Position numbers and translations under genes: made by a program | Shown: positions 58,174 to 64,000 of the stretch, one piece after another | Position numbering within the stretch: position 1 is the first letter of the stretch | Layout of the letters: each line of letters begins with the position of its first letter | The notes under the pieces: generated by a model | Told to the model about the DNA's origin: nothing | The model's database searches: none | Seen by the model: the letters and a program-made list of their open reading frames with translations, nothing else | DNA from: RGIG4034 sp045628945 | GTDB lineage: Bacteria; Bacillota; Clostridia; Lachnospirales; Lachnospiraceae | Assembly: GCA_045628945.1 (NCBI GenBank) | Contig: JAZQQG010000022.1 | Location: 1-64,000 of the forward strand | Reading direction: 5' to 3' | Length of the DNA: 64,000 nucleotides

Positions 58174-59829
58174 ATGTTAGAAAGTCTTTATGTGAAGAAC
58201 TTGGCATTGATTGAAGAGGCGGAAGTGAATTTCCGGACCGGCTTCAATGTGCTCACCGGTGAGACCGGTGCCGGTAAATCCATAATTTTAGGTAGTATCA
58301 ATCTGGCACTTGGCGGCAAGGCGGATCTGAATATGATTCGTGCCGGTAAGGACAGTGCCCTGATTGAATTGTCTTTTTCCCTTGAGACAAAAGAACAACG
58401 GGATGCACTTGCTAAGTTTGAGATTACACCGGAGGATGACCGGGTTTTCATTCAACGAAAGCTTACGCCGACAAAGAGTACCCTTCGGGTCTGTGGTGAG
58501 AGCGTTACACAGAAACAGATGACGGAGATTGCGGATACCTTGATTGATATTCACGGACAGTACGATGCACAGTTTCTTCGCAATAAGAACTGTCATATGG
58601 AAATCCTGGATGGTTTCTTAGGAGAGGAGATTCGCTCCGTACAGGAAGAACTTGCACAGAACTATCGGGACTATCGGGTCGCGAAGGAAACCTTACAGAA
58701 TGCGACGATGGACGAAAGCACCAGACGCCGTGAGGCAGACCTGATTGAATACGAATACAACGAGATTGAGGCCTCGCAGTTAACGGTGGGCGAGGATCGA
58801 ATGCTCGAAGAACAATACAATCGAATGAAGAATTCCAAACGGCTGGTGGCAGCCGTGGGCCGGGCAAGCAGTCTTTTATCCTATGATGAGAACGGAGCCG
58901 CCTACCTGACTGACCACGCCCTTCGGGAGTGTCGTGGGATTCTGGGAACGGATCCGGAGGCAGACGCCCTTGCCGAAAAACTTACGGATATTGATTCTCT
59001 TTTATCGGAGCTTACCCGTGAGATGGCGAATTATATGGATTCGATGGAATTCTCCGAAGAAGAATACAATGAAGTGGAATCGCGATTGGATCTGATCAAT
59101 CGCCTAAAAGATAAATACGGCAATACCATCGAGAAGATTCTGGAGGCCGGAGAGAACCGGCGGAAACGTCTGGAGGAACTGTCGGATTACGATCTGTATC
59201 GGGAACGTCTGAACAGGGAATATGAGAAGCATCTCGCTAAGGTGGAAACGCTCAGTAACCGCTTGTCGAAACTTCGACATGAGGGGGCTCCGAGATTGCT
59301 TACGGCTCTGAAAAAATCGTTGGAAGAGATGAATTTCTTAGCCATCGACCTGGATCTGGTTTTCACCGAAAAAGAGTATACGGCGAAGGGCAATGAGGAT
59401 GCAGAGTTTCTCTTATCCTTAAATCCCGGTCAGCCTCTGCGACCGCTCTCCATGGTGGCAAGCGGTGGTGAGCTGAGTCGAATCATGCTGGGATTGAAAT
59501 CCGTTCTGATGAATGAGGATCTTGGGAAGACCTTCATTTTTGATGAGATTGATGCCGGTATCAGCGGAAGGACGGCATGGACCGTGGCGGAAAAACTGCA
59601 TGAGCTGGCGACGGGGCATCAGATCATCTGCATTACCCATCTGGCGCAGATTGCAGGGCGTGCCGATACGCATTTTGAAATCGAAAAAACGGTGGCGGAC
59701 GGTGCTACGGTAACGCAGATTCGAGAACTTACGGAGGACGAAAGCGTCTGCGAAATTGCAAGACTTCTGGGCTCCGATGTCATTACGGAGAGCGCATTAA
59801 ACAGTGCAAGAGAATTAAAATATCGATAG
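58174..59829 (+). CDS. recN: DNA repair protein RecN
   Basis: The 551-residue SMC-like ATPase for double-strand break repair has Walker A GETGAGKS (29-36), a long coiled-coil middle (about 150-390), then signature LSRIMLGLKSVL and Walker B TFIFDEIDAGISG near the C terminus. It is the last gene of the conserved run; glgA follows 16 bases on without a terminator. Confidence 0.95.
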   Translation: MLESLYVKNLALIEEAEVNFRTGFNVLTGETGAGKSIILGSINLALGGKADLNMIRAGKDSALIELSFSLETKEQRDALAKFEITPEDDRVFIQRKLTPTKSTLRVCGESVTQKQMTEIADTLIDIHGQYDAQFLRNKNCHMEILDGFLGEEIRSVQEELAQNYRDYRVAKETLQNATMDESTRRREADLIEYEYNEIEASQLTVGEDRMLEEQYNRMKNSKRLVAAVGRASSLLSYDENGAAYLTDHALRECRGILGTDPEADALAEKLTDIDSLLSELTREMANYMDSMEFSEEEYNEVESRLDLINRLKDKYGNTIEKILEAGENRRKRLEELSDYDLYRERLNREYEKHLAKVETLSNRLSKLRHEGAPRLLTALKKSLEEMNFLAIDLDLVFTEKEYTAKGNEDAEFLLSLNPGQPLRPLSMVASGGELSRIMLGLKSVLMNEDLGKTFIFDEIDAGISGRTAWTVAEKLHELATGHQIICITHLAQIAGRADTHFEIEKTVADGATVTQIRELTEDESVCEIARLLGSDVITESALNSARELKYR

Positions 59830-59845
59830 ATTGTAGGAGGATATT

Positions 59846-61291
59846 ATGAAAAAGATTTTGTTTGCGGCATCCGAGGGTGTGCCTTTTATCAAGACCGGTG
59901 GTCTTGCCGATGTTGTCGGCTCTCTGCCGAAGTGCATTGATAAGAAGTACTTTGATGTCAGAGTCATTCTGCCGAAGTATACCTGCATGAAGCAGGAGTG
60001 GAAGGACAAGCTTCAGTACAAGTTTAACTTCTATATGGATTTTCATTGGAGAAGTGAATACGTTGGCGTTTTCGAGGCGGTTATTGACGGAATCACGTAT
60101 TACTTTATCGACAATGAGTCGATGTTCGGCGGCCCGAAGCCTTACAGTGACAATGTAATGGACGAAATCTATAAGTATGCTTATTTCTCTAAGGCGGTAT
60201 TGTCGGCACTTCCGTTGATCGGATTCCAGCCCGATGTCATCCACTGCCATGACTGGCAGACCGGTCTGATTCCCGTATATATGAAGGAGCGTTTCCGCGG
60301 AAATGAGTTCTTCTGGAATATGAAATCCGTTATGACCATTCATAACTTAAAATTCCAGGGAAAGTGGGATGTGAAGTCTGTGAAGGACATCACCGGCTTA
60401 TCGGATTACTATTTTACTCCGGACAAGTTAGAGGCCTACAAGGATGCAAACCTCTTAAAGGGCGGTCTTGTATTTGCAGATGCAATCACGACCGTATCCG
60501 ATACCTATGCCAAGGAAATCATGACCGACTTCTACGGGGAGGGCTTAAACGGCTTGTTGGCGGCTCGCCAGAACGATCTTCGCGGTATTGTAAACGGTAT
60601 CGATTACGAGGATTTTGACCCTGCACACAATAAGAATATTCCTTACCCTTATGATGCCATCACCTTCCGTAAGGAGAAGGTAAAGAACAAGAAGGCACTC
60701 CAGAAGGAGCTTGGTCTGGAGGAGAATGAAAAGACCATGATGATTGGTATTGTATCCCGTCTGACCGACCAGAAGGGCTTTGACCTGATTGCCTATATGA
60801 TGGATGAGCTCTGCCAGGATAATGTTCAGATCGTTGTACTGGGTACCGGTGAAGAGAAGTACGAGAATATGTTCCGCCATTTTGCCTGGAAGTATCAGGG
60901 CAAGGTATCTGCAAACATTTACTATAACGAGGCGTTGTCCCATAAGATTTATGCAGGCTGTGATGCATTCTTAATGCCCTCGTTGTTCGAGCCCTGCGGC
61001 TTGAGCCAGTTGATGGCACTTCGTTACGGTACCGTGCCCATCGTGCGTGAGACCGGAGGACTCAAAGATACCGTAGAGCCTTACAATGAGTATGAGAGTA
61101 AGGGTACCGGATTCTCCTTTACGAACTACAATGCTCATGAGATGTTACGTACCATTCGCTATGCGGAGCAGGTTTACTATGATCGCAAGCGTGAGTGGAA
61201 CAAGATTATCGATCGTGGTATGGCAGCCGATTTCTCCTGGGAGAAGTCCGCACTGAAGTATCAGGAGATGTACGACTGGCTGATTGGCTAA
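59846..61291 (+). CDS. glgA: Glycogen synthase
   Basis: The 481-residue GT5 enzyme transfers glucose from ADP-glucose to glycogen. KTGGL (16-20) is the ADP-glucose site, HCHDWQTGLIPVY and the C-terminal PSLFEPCGLSQLMALRYGT are conserved. The ribosome site is AGGAGG. No other glg genes are in the window, and it is close behind recN, so read-through transcription is likely. The codon bias suggests good expression. Confidence 0.96.
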   Translation: MKKILFAASEGVPFIKTGGLADVVGSLPKCIDKKYFDVRVILPKYTCMKQEWKDKLQYKFNFYMDFHWRSEYVGVFEAVIDGITYYFIDNESMFGGPKPYSDNVMDEIYKYAYFSKAVLSALPLIGFQPDVIHCHDWQTGLIPVYMKERFRGNEFFWNMKSVMTIHNLKFQGKWDVKSVKDITGLSDYYFTPDKLEAYKDANLLKGGLVFADAITTVSDTYAKEIMTDFYGEGLNGLLAARQNDLRGIVNGIDYEDFDPAHNKNIPYPYDAITFRKEKVKNKKALQKELGLEENEKTMMIGIVSRLTDQKGFDLIAYMMDELCQDNVQIVVLGTGEEKYENMFRHFAWKYQGKVSANIYYNEALSHKIYAGCDAFLMPSLFEPCGLSQLMALRYGTVPIVRETGGLKDTVEPYNEYESKGTGFSFTNYNAHEMLRTIRYAEQVYYDRKREWNKIIDRGMAADFSWEKSALKYQEMYDWLIG

Positions 61292-61315
61292 TACATCATT
61301 GGATTGGTGAAGCAA

Positions 61316-62206
61316 ATGAATGTAAATTATGACTATTACCGCATTTTCTATTACGTGGCAAAGTGTGGAAGCTTTACCGGTGCGGCCAAATTAATTAAGA
61401 GCAGTCAACCGAATATTACCAGAGCAATGAATAACCTTGAGGCGCAGATCGGAGTTACCCTCTTGATTCGTTCCAAAAAAGGAATTCGACTTACCCCTGC
61501 CGGAATGAAACTGTACGAGCGCGTGGGTGCGGCAATGCAGCAGGTATTCCTGGCGGAAAAGGAACTGGAAAATTCGCAGGATCCGGATTATGGTGTGATT
61601 ACCATCGGAATCAGCGATATTGCACTCTATGAGGTTCTGTATCCGATTATCAGGGAATTTCACAAGAAATATCCCAAGATAGAGCTTCATTTGATGAATG
61701 AATCGTCGCAGGTTGCCATGACGAATCTCAAAGAGGGACTCATGGATTTTGCCCTTGTTTCGGGACCGATTCATGAATATGACGAGTTTCATATTTGTCC
61801 TCTGAAGTATATAACCGAAATTCCAGTCTGCGCCGAGGAATTTGACGGACCGATCGAAGAGATTCACAGTCTGAAGGAACTGGCGCAATTCCCGCTTGTG
61901 ATGCTTGATAAGGGCACTGCATCCAGAGATTTCTATGAGGCATTTTTTGCGGAGTACGGAGCAAAACTGAATCCGAACGTGGTGGTATCCAATATGAACC
62001 AACTGCTTATGATGGTGAGAGCCGGATTGGGAATCGGCTTTGTGTCGGATTTGATTCCGAAGCTGGATTCCTCGTATCGCCGGATTCCGATTACGGAACC
62101 GGTACCGCCGAGAGACTTGTATCTTGTCTATGATACGAAACGCGCATTAAACGGTGCGGCAAATGCCTTGATACGCTGCATTCTGGAGGCGTGTGACAAG
62201 TTGTAG
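61316..62206 (+). CDS. LysR family transcriptional regulator
   Basis: The 296-residue protein has an N-terminal winged helix-turn-helix (YDYYRIFYYVAKCGSFTGAAKLIKSSQPNITRAMNNLE, residues 4-60) and a periplasmic-binding-like effector domain (about 90-295). The effector is unknown. ATG 61316 is preferred with GGTGA 5 bases upstream; an in-frame TTG at 61304 would add four residues. It lies 24 bases after glgA and is probably in the same transcript, so control of glycogen or another carbon pathway is possible but unproven. Confidence 0.9.
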   Translation: MNVNYDYYRIFYYVAKCGSFTGAAKLIKSSQPNITRAMNNLEAQIGVTLLIRSKKGIRLTPAGMKLYERVGAAMQQVFLAEKELENSQDPDYGVITIGISDIALYEVLYPIIREFHKKYPKIELHLMNESSQVAMTNLKEGLMDFALVSGPIHEYDEFHICPLKYITEIPVCAEEFDGPIEEIHSLKELAQFPLVMLDKGTASRDFYEAFFAEYGAKLNPNVVVSNMNQLLMMVRAGLGIGFVSDLIPKLDSSYRRIPITEPVPPRDLYLVYDTKRALNGAANALIRCILEACDKL

Positions 62207-62237
62207 TAACAGACAATTTGATATAACAATATGAGAT

Positions 62238-62278
62238 AAAGGATATAACAAGTATATATTTTTGTTATATCCTTTTTT
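62238..62278 (+). terminator. Terminator after the LysR gene
   Basis: AAAGGATATAACAA (62238-62251) pairs with TTGTTATATCCTTT (62262-62275), followed by further T. It ends the glgA-LysR transcript. Confidence 0.9.
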
Positions 62279-62311
62279 GCGTTAAAATAATAGGTGGGGT
62301 TGTAAGTAGGT

Positions 62312-62329
62312 CTTGTCGGAAATGACAAG
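62312..62329 (+). repeat. Small hairpin upstream of the chemoreceptor ribosome site
   Basis: CTTGTC (62312-62317), loop GGAAAT and GACAAG (62324-62329) lie 5 bases before AGGAGG. It does not match the GEMM (c-di-GMP-I) riboswitch consensus. Confidence 0.4.
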
Positions 62330-62347
62330 TTAAAGGAGGCTGATTTT

Positions 62348-64000
62348 ATGTCAGACAAGAAAAAGAAGAAAGCATTTCTTAACATGCGGCTTACCCTATT
62401 ACTGGTGGCCATCGTTCCGATGCTGATTACCGTTTTGGTGGTTGGTATGGTTACCGTGAATACCAGCAGTAAGGATGTGAAGGAACTGACGCATCATTCG
62501 TTGGTGGCACTGATGAATGAGCTGGGCGAGGCGTTTGATAAATCGGTAGAGAGCAGTGAGCAGACTCTCCAGAATTTCATTCAGGCACCGATTGTTACGG
62601 ATTATCTGAAGAACCCGGAGGATCCGGAACTTGCGGCTAAGGCGCAGGCTTATACGGCAGATTTCTTCAACTCGTTAAGCGGATGGGAAGGCATCTATAT
62701 TGCGGATTGGAATTCCAAGGTGTTAACGCATCCGGCACATCCCGTTGTCGGTCGTGTGATGCGTGAGGGTGATCGTTTAAAAGAATTACAGGATGCGATG
62801 TTAGCTGCAGACGGCGTATATAATGTCGGAATTATTGAATCTCCTGCATCGGGTGAACTGATTGTTTCCATGTATCTTGCCGTGTACGATACGAACGGAA
62901 AACCGTTGGGCTATGTCGGAGCCGGAACCTTTGTTACGGAGGTTGCCAAGGAGTATGCGGACTGCAGTAAACTCGGAATTCAATCCGCCTATGTGTACTA
63001 TGTAGACAAAGACGGCATTATGTTTGAACATCCTTCTACAGAGAAGATTGGTAAGGCGGCAGAGAATGCTGCAGTGAAGAGCCTGATTGCACAGATGTCG
63101 GCAGGTCAATATCCGGAGCCGAACATCATTGAATATAATTATAAGGGCGAACTGAAATATGCTGCCTATTATATTGGCTTTGACGGAGCCTATGTCGGCG
63201 TTTTAACGGCCGATGAGTCCGATGTGCTGAGTGATATCCGACAGATTCAGAATATGACGATTCTCGTTGGTCTGATCTGTGCTCTGATTACGGTTGGTAT
63301 TGCCTTTTTGGTTGCAAGCATTGTTGCAAAGCCCTTGGCAGTTGTTGCCAAGGCGACGGAAGCTCTCAGTACCGGCGATGTTACCGTTTCCTGCAATGTG
63401 AAGAGCTCCATGCGTGAGACGAGTATGATCGTCGATGCGTTCGGCGTTCTGAAGGGCGCTTTACAGAATTCCTTGTCCAATGTGAAGTCGGCAGCTGGCC
63501 AGTTGGATTCTGCAATCGTAAGTGTCGATGAAATGACCGGTAACAATGTGGATTCCGTAACGCAGATTAATAATGCTATCGGTGAAGTTGCGTCCACCTC
63601 TCAGGCGGTTGCGGAGGATGCACAGACCATGGCAGAAAGAGCAGCAGAACTCGGTAAGAATGTTGAGCAGTTAAATGATAATGTGGAGAGACTGTTCGAT
63701 GCGTCCAAGACGATTAAGGAAGTGAACGGAGAGGCAACCGAGTGTATGCAGTCCGTTTACAACGGTGCGAATGAATCCGTTCACGCCATGGAGACCATTC
63801 ATGACAAGATTGGAGAGACCAACCGGGCAATCGAGTCCATCCATAATGCGGTTCAGGCAATTGAAAGCATTGCCTCCCAGACGAATCTGTTATCGCTGAA
63901 TGCTTCCATTGAGGCGGCACGTGCCGGTGAGGCAGGCGCAGGCTTTGCGGTAGTAGCCGGGGAGATTCGTACCCTTGCGGATTCTTCAGCGGAGTCGGCG
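62348..64000 (+). CDS. Methyl-accepting chemotaxis protein (3' end beyond window)
   Basis: The frame is open for 551 codons to the window edge. There is a membrane helix (about 14-37), a dCache-type extracellular sensor (about 40-295, with GWEGIYIADWNSKVLTHP and VYYVDKDGIMFEHPS), a second membrane helix (about 303-325), HAMP, then the start of the methylation/signalling coiled coil. The highly conserved hairpin begins at the edge (ASQTNLLSLNASIEAARAGEAG, then FAVVAGEIRTLADSSAESA). The ligand is unknown; dCache sensors often bind amino acids or other small molecules. AAAGGAGG precedes ATG 62348. The missing part should be about 100-150 residues. Confidence 0.93.
   Translation, partial: MSDKKKKKAFLNMRLTLLLVAIVPMLITVLVVGMVTVNTSSKDVKELTHHSLVALMNELGEAFDKSVESSEQTLQNFIQAPIVTDYLKNPEDPELAAKAQAYTADFFNSLSGWEGIYIADWNSKVLTHPAHPVVGRVMREGDRLKELQDAMLAADGVYNVGIIESPASGELIVSMYLAVYDTNGKPLGYVGAGTFVTEVAKEYADCSKLGIQSAYVYYVDKDGIMFEHPSTEKIGKAAENAAVKSLIAQMSAGQYPEPNIIEYNYKGELKYAAYYIGFDGAYVGVLTADESDVLSDIRQIQNMTILVGLICALITVGIAFLVASIVAKPLAVVAKATEALSTGDVTVSCNVKSSMRETSMIVDAFGVLKGALQNSLSNVKSAAGQLDSAIVSVDEMTGNNVDSVTQINNAIGEVASTSQAVAEDAQTMAERAAELGKNVEQLNDNVERLFDASKTIKEVNGEATECMQSVYNGANESVHAMETIHDKIGETNRAIESIHNAVQAIESIASQTNLLSLNASIEAARAGEAGAGFAVVAGEIRTLADSSAESA

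Noticed and set aside
62281..62347. c-di-GMP (GEMM-I) riboswitch before the chemoreceptor
   Set aside because: The AGGTGGGG stretch is suggestive, but the conserved core and the second helix are missing; only a small hairpin is present.

Overview
The window looks like a chromosome segment of an anaerobic Firmicute of the class Clostridia, most likely Lachnospiraceae (Clostridium cluster XIVa). The reasons are gene order and family content: frr-uppS-cdsA-dxr-rseP-ispG-polC, rimP-nusA-ylxR-ylxQ-infB-rbfA-nrnA-truB-ribF, and yqhY-nusB-xseA-xseB-ispA-dxs-tlyA-nadK-argR-recN. Strong GGAGG ribosome sites, TTGATA/TATAAT promoters with 17-base spacers and a Gram-positive PolC support this. The genus cannot be fixed from the window alone. 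Nothing looks like a prophage, CRISPR array or insertion sequence.

Layout. 1-8.7 kb: the 3' end of an unidentified gene, an AraC regulator, a heterodimeric ABC exporter, a divergent methionyl-tRNA synthetase-like protein, then adenosine deaminase and a zinc-ribbon membrane protein on the minus strand. 8.7-23.8 kb: an LtaS-like sulfatase, then a long run (polysaccharide deacetylase, bactofilin, pyrH, frr, uppS, cdsA, dxr, rseP, ispG, polC) combining envelope, isoprenoid and replication functions. 23.8-27.1 kb: tRNA-Glu(CUC), then two AT-richer glycan genes, one a fusion of a sugar-phosphate transferase with an SDR enzyme. 27.1-35.8 kb: the nusA-infB translation/transcription operon. 35.8-40.6 kb: an accessory cluster of secreted NlpC/P60 hydrolase, a 26-residue-repeat protein, a FapA-like DUF342 protein and a response regulator with HD-GYP. 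40.6-43.3 kb: rpsO and pnp. 43.3-50.8 kb: an Rpn-type nuclease gene, a membrane HD-GYP protein, a carbohydrate-binding lipoprotein, deoB and prfC. 50.8-64 kb: the yqhY-to-recN operon, glgA, a LysR regulator, and a chemoreceptor cut by the window end.

How the genes work together. dxs, dxr, ispG, ispA and uppS supply the undecaprenyl carrier used for wall and surface glycans. The PGT-SDR fusion and the GT4 enzyme would use that carrier. The deacetylase, bactofilin, LtaS-like enzyme and NlpC/P60 protein modify the envelope. Two HD-GYP proteins and the FapA-like protein point to cyclic-di-GMP control of a surface or motility function.

The strongest leads for something new are: the 26-residue-repeat protein translationally coupled to FapA/HD-GYP; the MetRS-like protein with no KMSKS motif; two consensus promoters placed 6-8 bases from the start codon (apparent leaderless mRNAs for envelope proteins); the PGT-SDR fusion; a terminator in the rimP-nusA leader; and a three-copy 11-base-spaced operator upstream of the lipoprotein gene.
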